A DNA stretch of 64,000 nt from Bacillota bacterium (GCA_023388995.1 JAEWFD010000020.1:62001-126000), one strand, 5' to 3'; counted from the first letter of the stretch, positions 26,924 through 35,741 are shown. Notes: generated by a model from the sequence alone, not told the origin. Translations and numbers: made by a program.

Positions 26924-27532
26924 ATGAAAAGAAAGAAATTGCTGGGTGCCATTGCAGCTGGTTGTTTGGTGGCACTTGTAGGTATGGGTTTCTATGTCTA
27001 TCGCAATGAAAAAGCGCAATTGTCCATTCAAGTAGCAGCCGCAAGCCATCTAAAAACAATACTGCCATTACTACCCGAAAACATGATTGATGAAACAATC
27101 TTAGAAAAATATGATGATTTAGTAGACCGTGTTATTACGAATACCAGTTTTAAATTAGTGAGTCATGAAAAGAAAACCAATAAAACTGGTATTGCTGTAA
27201 TTACCGTGACTGTTCCGGAAATCTCAGATCAATTGATTGAAGTTCTTGCGACTTCCACTGATGAAGAAGTGAAAAGGCAGCTGATGCAAGTTCGCTCCAA
27301 AGAGGATATCACAATTGACTGGATGCTTCCTGTTTTAGAAAAAGAGTTGTCACAAGTAAATTTTAAAAATGCGAAGAAGCAAACCATTCAATTGGAAGTT
27401 CCTACGTATGAAGTACAGGCAAATGTCTGGAGTTTTAGTAAAGATGCAATTGAAGAAGTATCAGGGAAGCTATTGAATGCAATGGGCTTTGACAGCCTTT
27501 GGCAGGAAGAATTATACAGAGCAATTCCCTAA
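26924..27532 (+). CDS. Membrane-anchored extracytoplasmic protein of unknown function
   Basis: 202 residues: a short basic N-terminus, one hydrophobic helix (about 6-27) and an extracytoplasmic domain of mixed alpha/beta character. A-A-G-C at about 11-14 resembles a weak lipobox, but the hydrophobic stretch runs on well past the Cys, so a membrane anchor is more likely. I do not recognise the family. A 60-codon membrane gene follows on the same strand. Confidence 0.65.
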   Translation: MKRKKLLGAIAAGCLVALVGMGFYVYRNEKAQLSIQVAAASHLKTILPLLPENMIDETILEKYDDLVDRVITNTSFKLVSHEKKTNKTGIAVITVTVPEISDQLIEVLATSTDEEVKRQLMQVRSKEDITIDWMLPVLEKELSQVNFKNAKKQTIQLEVPTYEVQANVWSFSKDAIEEVSGKLLNAMGFDSLWQEELYRAIP

Positions 27533-27584
27533 AACTGACAAAAAGTTCATGCATTCTCTTATTTACTAAGATTGGGTGATGAGT

Positions 27585-27767
27585 ATGATGCAGCGAATTG
27601 GCCGTGCTTGCATAGTTGCAGGAATTATTTTTGTGATCTGGCCGGATATCATGAGTCAGTCTAATGTACAGTTATATCAGGCTACAATGGACCGCTATTG
27701 GCCGGTCGGACTCATTGTAATCGGTTTCTTATGCATGGGTAAACAACAGAATAAAAAAAGTCGCTGA
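27585..27767 (+). CDS. Small two-helix membrane protein
   Basis: 60 residues with two hydrophobic segments (about I-V-A-G-I-I-F-V-I and V-G-L-I-V-I-G-F-L) and a basic C-terminus. GGGTGA lies 5 nt before the ATG at 27585; other in-frame starts at 27576-27588 are possible. The W-P-V-G-L-I-V-I-G motif resembles the LiaF/DUF5668-type transmembrane region, but this is too short to assign. Confidence 0.5.
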   Translation: MMQRIGRACIVAGIIFVIWPDIMSQSNVQLYQATMDRYWPVGLIVIGFLCMGKQQNKKSR

Positions 27768-27858
27768 CTTTCGCATAATAGCGACGCAAAGCACTTTATT
27801 TATCTTTGTTTTTGGGTTATACTTATTGTGGAAAATTTAACAAGGAGGATTTAGATTT

Positions 27859-29154
27859 ATGCCAAATATTATCGACATTTACGCTCGTGAAGTAATTGAC
27901 TCACGCGGTAATCCGACGATCGAAGTTGAAGTTTCAACAGAATCAGGAGCATTCGGACGTGCAATCGTGCCAAGTGGTGCCTCTACAGGTGAACGTGAAG
28001 CATTGGAGCTTCGTGATGGGGATAAATCTCGTTATTTAGGAAAAGGTGTCCAAAAAGCAGTTGACAATGTAAACAATATCATTGCTGACGAATTATTTGG
28101 ATTTGATGTAACTGATCAAAATGCAATCGACAAAGCAATGATTACTTTGGATGGCACAAAAGACAAATCAAAACTAGGAGCAAATGCAATCCTTGGAGTA
28201 TCCTTGGCATGTGCACGTGCTGCTGCGGATCACTATGGAATGCCGCTGTATAAGTATCTTGGCGGATTCAACGGCAAGAAGCTTCCGGTACCAATGATGA
28301 ACGTTATCAACGGCGGATCTCATGCAGACTCTTCCGTAGACTTCCAAGAGTTCATGATTATGCCGGTTGGTGCTCCTACGCTGAAAGAAGCGCTTCGTAT
28401 GGGTGCTGAAGTATTCCATAACTTGAAGAAAGTTTTGAAGAGCAAAGGTCATGTAACTGCTGTTGGTGATGAAGGTGGTTTTGCTCCTAACTTGGGAAGC
28501 AATGAAGAACCTCTTGAAGTAATCGTGGAAGCGATCAAAGCGGCAGGTTATGTTCCGGGCAAAGATATTTGCTTGGCAATGGATGTTGCTGCAAGTGAAT
28601 TCTATGACAAAGAAAAGAAAGTCTATGTTCTTGAAAAATCCGGCGGCAAAGTAATGACTACGGATGAAATGATTGATTTCTATGAATACTTGATCGGCAA
28701 ATATCCAATCGTGTCCATCGAAGACGGTCTTGGCGAAAGAGACTGGGATGGCTGGAAGAAATTGACAGATCGTCTTGGCAAGAAGATCCAAATCGTTGGG
28801 GATGACTTGTTTGTAACAAATCCTGCAATCCTGAAAGAAGGAATTGAAAAAGGAATTGCAAACTCCATCTTGATCAAAGTAAACCAAATCGGTACATTGA
28901 CAGAAACATTTGATGCAATGGAAATGGCAAAACGTGCTGGCTATACTGCAGTTGTATCTCACCGTTCCGGTGAAACTGAAGATACAACAATTGCGGATAT
29001 CGCAGTTGGCTTCAATGCTGGTCAAATCAAGACTGGTTCTATGAGCAGAACAGACCGTTTGGCAAAATACAACCAATTGCTTCGCATCGAAGATCAACTT
29101 GGTGATGTAGCAGAATATCCAGGATTGGCTACATTCTACAACATCTACAAATAA
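27859..29154 (+). CDS. eno: Enolase
   Basis: 431 residues, full family length. Metal and substrate motifs are present: S-R-G-N-P-T near the N-terminus, G-S-H-A-D, V-G-D-E-G-G-F-A-P, S-I-E-D-G-L, V-G-D-D-L-F-V-T and the signature I-L-I-K-V-N-Q-I-G-T. It dehydrates 2-phosphoglycerate to phosphoenolpyruvate, the phosphate donor for the PTS systems in this window. AAGGAGG precedes the ATG, and a TATACT sits about 35 bp before that. It is monocistronic here. Confidence 0.98.
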   Translation: MPNIIDIYAREVIDSRGNPTIEVEVSTESGAFGRAIVPSGASTGEREALELRDGDKSRYLGKGVQKAVDNVNNIIADELFGFDVTDQNAIDKAMITLDGTKDKSKLGANAILGVSLACARAAADHYGMPLYKYLGGFNGKKLPVPMMNVINGGSHADSSVDFQEFMIMPVGAPTLKEALRMGAEVFHNLKKVLKSKGHVTAVGDEGGFAPNLGSNEEPLEVIVEAIKAAGYVPGKDICLAMDVAASEFYDKEKKVYVLEKSGGKVMTTDEMIDFYEYLIGKYPIVSIEDGLGERDWDGWKKLTDRLGKKIQIVGDDLFVTNPAILKEGIEKGIANSILIKVNQIGTLTETFDAMEMAKRAGYTAVVSHRSGETEDTTIADIAVGFNAGQIKTGSMSRTDRLAKYNQLLRIEDQLGDVAEYPGLATFYNIYK

Positions 29155-29161
29155 GGTACAT

Positions 29162-29189
29162 AAAGCGGCTGCATAAGGCCGCTTTTCTC
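29162..29189 (+). terminator. Terminator after eno
   Basis: AAAGCGGC (29162-29169), 8-nt loop, GCCGCTTT (29178-29185), T-rich tail. Confidence 0.88.
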
Positions 29190-29201
29190 ATGCACTTTTG
29201 A

Positions 29202-29255
29202 TTGACAAGACTACTTTGGCATGATATTATTCCATTGAGTTAGCGTATGCTAACT
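29202..29255 (+). promoter_or_regulatory. Promoter with overlapping palindromic operator for DUF3793-flavodoxin
   Basis: TTGACA (29202-29207), 17 nt, TATTAT (29225-29230), then AGTTAGC (29238-29244), 4 nt, GCTAACT (29249-29255), a perfect 7-bp palindrome over the expected transcription start. TTAGC..GCTAA resembles operators of DtxR-type metal repressors, so iron-responsive repression is a reasonable guess (inference). Confidence 0.65.
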
Positions 29256-29274
29256 ATGTGCGGAAGAGGTAGCT

Positions 29275-29880
29275 ATGACAAACCGTGAGTTTGATGAAGT
29301 ATTGGCATTTCATTGCTCCCCGGCATTGGCGGGAATTAAGTCCGCTAATTTGATTACGATCGGCAGGCGGGATTGTGAAGATGTGCGGCGATATCTGGAT
29401 CTTTATCGGCGGAGTTTCAAGCAAATGGGGATATCATTTGAAGTGCTTTATGAATGTGAAAGCTATATGCTGGTTTTGCTATATCGTTCTTCTATGTTAT
29501 GGAAAGAACTTTCGGCTTCGGCGATTCAGCGCTTTCTGGCAGAGTATGGATATCATGTTTGGGATAGCTTAGAGGAAGTTTTATTGCACCTGAAAGAACG
29601 GTGCTGTCAGAATGGATTCCCTCATGAGATTGGTTTGTTTCTGGGATTTCCGTTAGAAGACGTGATTGGCTTCATTCGTAATAAAGGCCAAAAATATAAG
29701 CTGTGCGGTTACTGGAAAGTTTATTCTGATGAAACTGCGGCATTGCGAAAATTTGAAACCTTTAATTTGTGCCGCAACGATTTCTGCCGCAGAGTAAAAA
29801 AAGGAGCTTCCATCCTTGATCTGTTTCGCGCATCGTCCAGCAAGGTTTGTCTTGCACAAACAGCAATAGAATCCTGTTAG
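29275..29880 (+). CDS. DUF3793-family protein
   Basis: 201 residues matching the DUF3793 family of anaerobic Bacillota. Visible features are H-C-S-P-A-L-A-G-I-K near the N-terminus, L-E-D-V-I-G-F-I-R-N-K-G (about 127-138) and K-L-C-G-Y-W-K-V-Y-S-D. Several cysteines are spread along the chain. The biochemical role is unknown; the family often neighbours flavodoxins and iron-uptake genes, and here too a flavodoxin follows 23 bp later under an iron-box-like operator. Confidence 0.8.
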   Translation: MTNREFDEVLAFHCSPALAGIKSANLITIGRRDCEDVRRYLDLYRRSFKQMGISFEVLYECESYMLVLLYRSSMLWKELSASAIQRFLAEYGYHVWDSLEEVLLHLKERCCQNGFPHEIGLFLGFPLEDVIGFIRNKGQKYKLCGYWKVYSDETAALRKFETFNLCRNDFCRRVKKGASILDLFRASSSKVCLAQTAIESC

Positions 29881-29903
29881 CAGGAAAGAAAGGTAGCATA
29901 CAC

Positions 29904-30332
29904 ATGAGCAATATATTGGTAGTATATTGGAGTGGTACAGGAAATACACAGGCAATGGCAGAAGCAATTACCAAAGGAATTGAGCAAGCAGGTGCTCAGC
30001 CTGACTTATTTGCAGTTGGAGACACTGACGTGTCTGCAATTCAGAATTACAGCAAAATTGCTTTTGGATGCCCGTCTATGGGAGATGAAGTATTGGAAGA
30101 ATATGAGTTTGAACCATATTTCGCCAGTGCAGAAGGACTGTTGGCTGGGAAAACAATTGCTTTATTTGGTTCCTACGGCTGGGGTGATGGTGGCTGGATG
30201 CGTGAATGGCAGCAGCGAGTGCAAAACAGCGGAGGTATTTTACTGGAAGAAAGTCTGATTACATTGTCAGCTCCGGATGGCGAAGTGTTAGAAAAGTGCA
30301 GTGCTTTGGGAAGCAAACTAGCGCGCAGCTAG
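29904..30332 (+). CDS. Flavodoxin
   Basis: 142 residues. The FMN phosphate loop W-S-G-T-G-N-T-Q-A-M lies at the N-terminus, with flavin loops G-C-P-S-M-G-D-E and G-S-Y-G-W-G-D-G. It replaces ferredoxin as an electron carrier, typically under iron limitation. I chose ATG 29904 with GAAAGAAAGG upstream; a longer in-frame extension runs into the DUF3793 gene. It shares the operon and presumed metal control with DUF3793. Confidence 0.93.
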   Translation: MSNILVVYWSGTGNTQAMAEAITKGIEQAGAQPDLFAVGDTDVSAIQNYSKIAFGCPSMGDEVLEEYEFEPYFASAEGLLAGKTIALFGSYGWGDGGWMREWQQRVQNSGGILLEESLITLSAPDGEVLEKCSALGSKLARS

Positions 30333-30345
30333 ATATAAAGATTGG

Positions 30346-30368
30346 AACGCTCAGTGATGGGCGTTTTT
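30346..30368 (+). terminator. Terminator after flavodoxin
   Basis: AACGCTC (30346-30352), 6-nt loop, GGGCGTT (30359-30365), T-run. Confidence 0.85.
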
Positions 30369-30409
30369 ATAAAATGTAGAGAACTTATATTCATTCATGC
30401 AAGTTTTAC

Positions 30410-30438
30410 TTGAGAAAAGGTGCATGCATAGATACAAT
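30410..30438 (+). promoter_or_regulatory. Promoter of the DUF1648-type gene
   Basis: TTGAGA (30410-30415), 17 nt, TACAAT (30433-30438), 28 bp before the ATG. Confidence 0.7.
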
Positions 30439-30466
30439 GTAGCTACGAAGATAAAGGAGAATACCG

Positions 30467-30679
30467 ATGAAACAATATCAAAAAGATCTGTTGATACTTG
30501 TGGTACCGATGATTGTGATGTTTTTGCTGACACCCTTGCTGCCGGATCAAATACCGATGCAATTCAATTTACAAGGTGATGTTAACTGGTATCTGCCCAA
30601 ACAGCTGGCTTTTTTGCTGGGAGCAATTCCGTATGTGATCTATCTGGGAATGAAACGAAAACAGCAGAAGAGATTGTAG
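30467..30679 (+). CDS. Small DUF1648-type membrane protein
   Basis: 70 residues. Helix, then L-P-D-Q-I-P-M-Q-F-N-L-Q-G-D-V-N-W-Y, then a second helix. That loop is the DUF1648 signature found at the N-terminus of SdpI-like immunity proteins and in stand-alone short proteins. It is much shorter than SdpI, so only the first domain is present. AAAGGAGA precedes the ATG. Function unknown. Confidence 0.75.
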   Translation: MKQYQKDLLILVVPMIVMFLLTPLLPDQIPMQFNLQGDVNWYLPKQLAFLLGAIPYVIYLGMKRKQQKRL

Positions 30680-30796
30680 TTCACACACTTTCACATACTT
30701 ATGCCGTATTATTGTGGCTTGTGTTAGGTAGAATACTAGTGAGCAAGGAAACTTGCGAAATCCCTAAACTTATATAATATTTATCCTCTCTCTTAG

Positions 30797-30830
30797 AAAA
30801 AATGACGATCCCCTAAAGTCATTTTTTCTT
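30797..30830 (+). terminator. Strong terminator upstream of the solute-binding lipoprotein
   Basis: AAAAAATGAC (30797-30806), 11-nt loop, GTCATTTTTT (30818-30827). A short hairpin GCAAG-GAAA-CTTGC lies about 50 bp upstream. The 117 bp after the small membrane gene could hold an attenuator or small RNA, but I found no convincing promoter for one. Confidence 0.85.
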
Positions 30831-30946
30831 TTTAAGCATAATTTTGTTTGACCCCATTGATTCATCTTTAAAAAGAGATATAACAAGAAAAAGTAATCGA
30901 AAAGAGTACCTAAAAAATGCTATAATAGACAAAGGAGTGAAGAAGC

Positions 30947-32308
30947 ATGACAAAAAAAATTGTACTGGTTGGATGTTTAGCTCTGATGTTAAGCGGTTGC
31001 AGGAAGCAAAGTGTTCCTGTTTGTGATATAAAAATAGATGGCAATTGCGGCGAAGAACAAAATGCAGAAAGATTACCGGTCATTCTTGGCGGAGTAGAAC
31101 CGGCTTTTGGCGATGCTCTGGTGGCTTTATGGAATGAAACATACCCTGACAAAGCTGGGCTGCTGGAAGTGCAATTTGGCAGTACTGTGCAGACAGCGAT
31201 TGATGGAAACTATGATATTGTCCTTACCTATGAAGAATTGGCTGGTTTGAATCAAACTGAATTAATCCAGCTGGATCAACTATTTATGCAGTCTATGTAT
31301 GCAGGAAATAGGGCGCAGGCAGACGTACTTGCGCCGATTCAACCCTATTTTGTTCCGGTAGCGTATGAAGGGATTGCTTTTTTCTACAATGAGACTATGT
31401 TAAACAGCATAGGAATTGATACGAATACAGACGAGAACGAAGATGGAATGCCGGATGCTTTTGATTCTTGGGAGAAGTTATTTGCGCTGGCGGATGCCTG
31501 GGATGCAAAGCGGCCTATATATCGGAAAAAGCCGGTGCAGATTGTCTTTCCGTTCAGTCTTGCAGAAGCATACATGAGTTATTTTATGTTTACTTCCCAA
31601 GAGTTTCGTTTGTTTCCGGATCATTTGGGATTAGATCCTGGTTTTTCAAAAGATACCTTTGGGGCTGCCTTGCGCTTTATCACGGAAGCAAGCAAGCACC
31701 ATATGGCCGTGCAAGCCAATCTAAGTCCCTATCAGGCAAAAGACTATGTCTGGCAATGGGAGAAGGTTTACACGCAGCAGATCGCGCCATTTGGCTTAGC
31801 AGCACCCTGGATGGATTTGCAAGGTGCAGCGAAAGCAAATAAAGTTACTTATCGGATTGCGCCATATTTCCCGACCTTTCAAGGGAGCAATATGGTTCCG
31901 TTTAAGACCATGCTGGGCTTTGTGGCAAGGCAGACAGGAAAAGACCAAGTCTTAGTACAAGAAGTGATGGCTTTCCTGCAAAGCGAGGATGCAATGCAGC
32001 TTGTTGTTGATACTACGACGATGATTCCGTATTTGTATGATGACCAAGTATTGGAGTTCCAGGAAGATATTAACCGCAAGCACTGGCAGCAAGCACTGGC
32101 AATCGCAGATAGCCAGCCGCTCATTGCCTTGCCGAATAATTTCTATAAGAAGGCGTTAGATGGATACTATGAAATCAATGTGATGGAAGTGATCCAGCGC
32201 TTATGGGATGGAAAGCTGACAATTCGCGAGGCACAGGCGGAGCTGGATTTCTTATATCGGACATGGCTGTTTAAGAATACATCGGTAAACATTGGACCTA
32301 AAAAATAA
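30947..32308 (+). CDS. Extracellular solute-binding lipoprotein, orphan
   Basis: 453 residues with the lipobox L-M-L-S-G-C and a family-1 (maltose-binding-like) solute-binding fold: P-V-A-Y-E-G-I-A-F-F-Y-N, D-S-W-E-K-L-F-A-L-A, and a C-terminal helix-rich lobe. An acidic loop with D-T-N-T-D-E-N-E-D-G-M-P-D looks like a calcium-binding site. Such proteins deliver oligosaccharides to ABC importers, but no permease or ATPase gene is near. An extended -10 TGCTATAAT lies just upstream. The ligand cannot be inferred. Confidence 0.85.
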   Translation: MTKKIVLVGCLALMLSGCRKQSVPVCDIKIDGNCGEEQNAERLPVILGGVEPAFGDALVALWNETYPDKAGLLEVQFGSTVQTAIDGNYDIVLTYEELAGLNQTELIQLDQLFMQSMYAGNRAQADVLAPIQPYFVPVAYEGIAFFYNETMLNSIGIDTNTDENEDGMPDAFDSWEKLFALADAWDAKRPIYRKKPVQIVFPFSLAEAYMSYFMFTSQEFRLFPDHLGLDPGFSKDTFGAALRFITEASKHHMAVQANLSPYQAKDYVWQWEKVYTQQIAPFGLAAPWMDLQGAAKANKVTYRIAPYFPTFQGSNMVPFKTMLGFVARQTGKDQVLVQEVMAFLQSEDAMQLVVDTTTMIPYLYDDQVLEFQEDINRKHWQQALAIADSQPLIALPNNFYKKALDGYYEINVMEVIQRLWDGKLTIREAQAELDFLYRTWLFKNTSVNIGPKK

Positions 32309-32387
32309 ATTGTTAGATTTCCAATAATCTGGATTGCATGTAGTAAGGAAATTTGTCATAATGAGTACCAGAAAATGAGGTGGAAGT

Positions 32388-33053
32388 ATGGGGCAAAATC
32401 GCTGGGCTTTGTTCTTTGAAGAAGAAAAAAAGAAGCCCTATTATAAAACCCTGATTGGGCATTTGACACAAGCATATCAAACGAGTGTTTGCTATCCGCC
32501 CAAGGATGATATCTTTCGTTGTTTCTATTTGACACCTTTTGATGATGTACGTGTGGTGATTCTCGGACAAGATCCCTATCATGAACCGAAGCAGGCACAT
32601 GGTCTTAGCTTTTCGGTGAACCCGGGAGTAGATTTGCCGCCGAGCTTGCGGAATATTTTCCAGGAGCTGCACCAAGATTTGGGTGTTGCCATTCCGCGAT
32701 CCGGAGATTTGCGGCCGTGGGCCAACCGCGGGGTATTGCTGTTGAATGCGGTACTCACGGTAGAACAAGGAAAAGCAAACGCACATAAGGATTTCGGCTG
32801 GCAGATATTCACAGATCATGTTTTGGAGTATCTCAATACCAGACCTGAACCGCTGGTGTATATCTTATGGGGAAATGCGGCTCGTTCGAAGAAACAGTTT
32901 ATTACCAATCCCAATCATGGCGTGATTGAATCTGCACATCCTTCGCCCTTAGCGGCGCATCGCGGCTTTTTTGGCTCAAGACCATTTTCCAAGGCCAATG
33001 CTTTTTTAACTGCCCATGGCAGCAGTGCAATTAACTGGAATCTGGAGGAGTAG
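32388..33053 (+). CDS. ung: Uracil-DNA glycosylase, family 1
   Basis: 221 residues. Catalytic motif G-Q-D-P-Y-H (about 63-68) and the C-terminal H-P-S-P-L-A leucine-loop motif. It removes uracil from DNA as the first step of base-excision repair. AGGTGGAAG precedes the ATG. folC follows after 3 bp. Confidence 0.97.
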   Translation: MGQNRWALFFEEEKKKPYYKTLIGHLTQAYQTSVCYPPKDDIFRCFYLTPFDDVRVVILGQDPYHEPKQAHGLSFSVNPGVDLPPSLRNIFQELHQDLGVAIPRSGDLRPWANRGVLLLNAVLTVEQGKANAHKDFGWQIFTDHVLEYLNTRPEPLVYILWGNAARSKKQFITNPNHGVIESAHPSPLAAHRGFFGSRPFSKANAFLTAHGSSAINWNLEE

Positions 33054-33056
33054 TTT

Positions 33057-34283
33057 GTGTATAACCATGTAGAAGATGTGATTGCTTCCATTATTACCAG
33101 AACAGCACATAAAACTGATTTATCCCGCATCACAGAGTTCATGGCGATGTTTGGTGATCCGCACCTGAAACTGCGCTGCATCCATGTGGCAGGAACCAAT
33201 GGAAAAGGGAGTACCACCAACTACCTGCGCAGCATATTGGAACATGCAGGATATCGCGTCGGAACGTTTACTTCACCGCATTTAGAGAAACATCAAGATC
33301 GCATCCGAATCAATGACGCATGTATTCCTGATGAAGTGTTCCTTGCATATGGGAATCAATATGATGCCTTATGGCAAGAACATGGCTTGAATATGTTTGA
33401 GATTGACTTCTTTGTGGCTGTGATGTATTTCGTAGAACAGCAAGTGGATTACGCAGTGTTTGAAGTCGGCATGGGAGGCCGACTGGATGCAACTAATGTT
33501 ATTTTGCCGCTTGTTTCCGTGATTACCAACATCGGTATGGATCACATGCAGTATTTAGGGGAAACAAAAGAGAAGATTGCGGCAGAAAAGGGCGGGATCA
33601 TTAAGCCGCATGTTCCGCTTGTCACATCGGAGAAACTGGACTCTTGTTTGGCGGTGTTTGCGAAGCAATGCCAAAAGCAGGATACGGTTATGATTCGAAC
33701 GAAGGACGTTGAGGTTGTATCGTATCTGCCGCTTTGCTTTCATTATAAGACCTATCGGAATGTGATACTGGCGGATGTGGGAACCTATCAACTTCAAAAT
33801 GCCAGTTTGGTGCTGGAGGTAATTGATTGTTTAAGGGAGAAGGGACTTGCGGCGGTATCTGAGCAAGATTGCTATGCAGGGCTTCAGGCAGCAGTGTGGA
33901 AAGGTCGTTTTGAGAAAGTCAGCGATCGTCCGCTGATTTACATTGACGGTGCGCACAACACAGAAGGAATAGCGGCGCTTTGTGAGACCTTAAGCCATTA
34001 TGCTAAGCCGCAGCGGATTGTCGTTGCGGCACTGAAAGACAAACCCTTGTATCCGATGCTTAAGCAGCTCTTGCAAGTAACAGATCAAGTTATTCTGACA
34101 GAGTTCGATTATCCCCGCGTATTCCGGGTCGCTGAGTTTGATGGGAGTCTGCCGATCCAGCTGGAGCCAGATTATTTGAAAGCACTTGCCAGCTTAAAAC
34201 AAGATGCTGATATACTTGGCGTTGTCACCGGTTCTTTGTATTTCATTTCGATTGTAAGAGAATATTTTAAGAAAGGATCATAA
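33057..34283 (+). CDS. folC: Folylpolyglutamate synthase / dihydrofolate synthase
   Basis: 408 residues, GTG start with GGAGGAG upstream. A Mur-ligase-like ATPase with the P-loop G-T-N-G-K-G-S-T-T (about 44-52) and later motifs F-E-V-G-M-G-G-R-L-D-A-T-N and Y-I-D-G-A-H-N. It adds glutamate to folates, trapping them in the cell. The next gene, 3 bp on, is a folate-type ECF S component, so uptake and retention are coupled. Confidence 0.95.
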   Translation: MYNHVEDVIASIITRTAHKTDLSRITEFMAMFGDPHLKLRCIHVAGTNGKGSTTNYLRSILEHAGYRVGTFTSPHLEKHQDRIRINDACIPDEVFLAYGNQYDALWQEHGLNMFEIDFFVAVMYFVEQQVDYAVFEVGMGGRLDATNVILPLVSVITNIGMDHMQYLGETKEKIAAEKGGIIKPHVPLVTSEKLDSCLAVFAKQCQKQDTVMIRTKDVEVVSYLPLCFHYKTYRNVILADVGTYQLQNASLVLEVIDCLREKGLAAVSEQDCYAGLQAAVWKGRFEKVSDRPLIYIDGAHNTEGIAALCETLSHYAKPQRIVVAALKDKPLYPMLKQLLQVTDQVILTEFDYPRVFRVAEFDGSLPIQLEPDYLKALASLKQDADILGVVTGSLYFISIVREYFKKGS

Positions 34284-34286
34284 CAT

Positions 34287-35078
34287 ATGGAAGTGATTGG
34301 GAGTCAGATCGTAGTATTCGTGATTTTGGTGTTGTTAGGATTTTATGTGTTTCGAACGTATCGGTTTAAGCCGACTACCTATGAATTGATTATCTGTGCT
34401 TTGATGATTACGATATCCATGGTCTTGCAGTTAATTTCGGTTACCATTCCATTATTTGGCTTTCCGACCTTAAAAGTAGGATTCTCGCAGCTGCCGCTTA
34501 TGCTTTTAGGTTTCTTACTCAATCCGGCATATGCTTTTGTGGTGGGTATCATCAAGGACGTAATCGGATTAATCCTTGATCCGACAGGATTTCCGTTTTT
34601 AGGCTTTACCTTGAATACCGTACTGGTTGGCGTAATTCCCGGCCTTTGGTACCATGCTTTCAAGGAAAAGCAGAATGAACAATTGCAGTATTATGCAATG
34701 GGGGCAGTAAGTATGCTCTTGCTTGCTGCAGCGGTGCTTGTTTGGAATCCAAATTGGATTGGGATAGATATATTGAAAATTTCCCAGGAAATAAAATGGA
34801 TACTATCGTTGCTCCTGGCTGTTATATTTGTACTTGTAATTTCCTTTTTAAGGAAAAGAAAAGATCCGCTTTTTGCGATATATACGATTGCAGTATTAAG
34901 TGTATTGCTGATTGTCAATTTTATTTCAACGCCAATTTATTTGAATATTATGTATGGGATGCCGATTGTGCTGAGTGTCACGGTTCGGATATTCAAAGAA
35001 GGAATGTTGTTTCCCATTACGGTTGTAACCGGATATTTGGTATTGCGGGTATTATTGCGAGTATATCGAAAATCATAG
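34287..35078 (+). CDS. folT: ECF transporter substrate-binding (S) component, probably for folate
   Basis: 263 residues with several membrane helices. The ECF S-component pattern F-P-T-L-K-V-G-F-S-Q-L-P-L-M-L-L-G and G-I-I-K-D-V-I-G-L-I is visible, as is the small-residue first helix that docks on the shared ECF module. Adjacent to folC, the classic context of FolT, so folate is the likely vitamin (inference from context). The EcfA/EcfT energising module is not in the window. The C-terminal half is longer than in minimal S components. A strong terminator follows. Confidence 0.82.
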   Translation: MEVIGSQIVVFVILVLLGFYVFRTYRFKPTTYELIICALMITISMVLQLISVTIPLFGFPTLKVGFSQLPLMLLGFLLNPAYAFVVGIIKDVIGLILDPTGFPFLGFTLNTVLVGVIPGLWYHAFKEKQNEQLQYYAMGAVSMLLLAAAVLVWNPNWIGIDILKISQEIKWILSLLLAVIFVLVISFLRKRKDPLFAIYTIAVLSVLLIVNFISTPIYLNIMYGMPIVLSVTVRIFKEGMLFPITVVTGYLVLRVLLRVYRKS

Positions 35079-35092
35079 TTTATAGAATAAAG

Positions 35093-35127
35093 AAACAGGA
35101 AAGTACGTTTGGTACCTTCCTGTTTTA
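35093..35127 (+). terminator. Terminator after folT
   Basis: AAACAGGAA (from 35093) pairs with TTCCTGTTT, with an inner GTAC/GTAC stem, followed by T residues. Confidence 0.88.
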
Positions 35128-35177
35128 TGTTGATGAAAGAACTGCAATTCTTCTGCTATGTAAAGCAGTACTTTAAA

Positions 35178-35741
35178 TTATATATTTTGAATCTTATTAC
35201 CATCTAAGTATCGTATAACCCAACTGTATATTAAGAAAAGTAAAATAGCCATAACTAAAAATTTCGGACCATCATGTTGAATTGCTGCTAGAGAATGTTG
35301 AATGGTTGGTGAGCTAAGTGTCATATCGAAGAAATTAAGAATGGCCAGCGTCGCAAAAAAGGTGACGTGCATATATCGCTTGGCAACCTTAGCCGTAATG
35401 CCGATTGCTATCATAATCACGATGTAATAAACTATTAAGAATAAATAATACTGTCCATTTTTAACGATGTGATTAGAATAAAAGGTTATTAAAAATAATA
35501 ATGAGTAGATTCCTAGCATTGGTTTCGTTGATTGTTTGAAATATATCATTGAAATACACTCTAGGACAGCAACCCCAACTATCAATAATCCAAAAATGAT
35601 GGAGATATTGAGTTGTGTTGAAAGAATCAGAGTCAATATTGTTTTCTTTTGATAGAAGTTTTCGATTAGATAGGCAATACTTATGCAGGTTACAACCAGA
35701 AGTATGATATGCAAGAATCCACTGCTTCGTTTATTACACAT
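35178..35741 (-). CDS. Multi-pass membrane protein of unknown function
   Basis: 187 residues with about six hydrophobic helices and few charged loops. I do not recognise it. The ATG at 35741 is preceded by GAGGAGAA; an in-frame start 22 codons earlier lacks a ribosome site. It lies directly downstream of a broken gene for a secreted protein on the same strand. A secreted peptide next to a small membrane protein can be a bacteriocin/immunity arrangement, but nothing in either sequence proves it. Confidence 0.6.
   Translation of the reverse strand: MCNKRSSGFLHIILLVVTCISIAYLIENFYQKKTILTLILSTQLNISIIFGLLIVGVAVLECISMIYFKQSTKPMLGIYSLLFLITFYSNHIVKNGQYYLFLIVYYIVIMIAIGITAKVAKRYMHVTFFATLAILNFFDMTLSSPTIQHSLAAIQHDGPKFLVMAILLFLIYSWVIRYLDGNKIQNI

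Noticed and set aside
27759..27784. GTCGCT..AGCGAC hairpin before eno considered as a terminator
   Set aside because: The loop is 14 nt and no T-run follows; at most a weak structure.
28174..29097. 307-codon open frame antisense to eno
   Set aside because: Same reason: a codon-bias shadow opposite enolase, with no ribosome site or recognisable motif.
30680..30796. Possible T-box, 6S or other structured RNA between 30.68 and 30.80 kb
   Set aside because: A hairpin and a terminator are present, but no T-box sequence, no 6S-like bubble and no convincing promoter.
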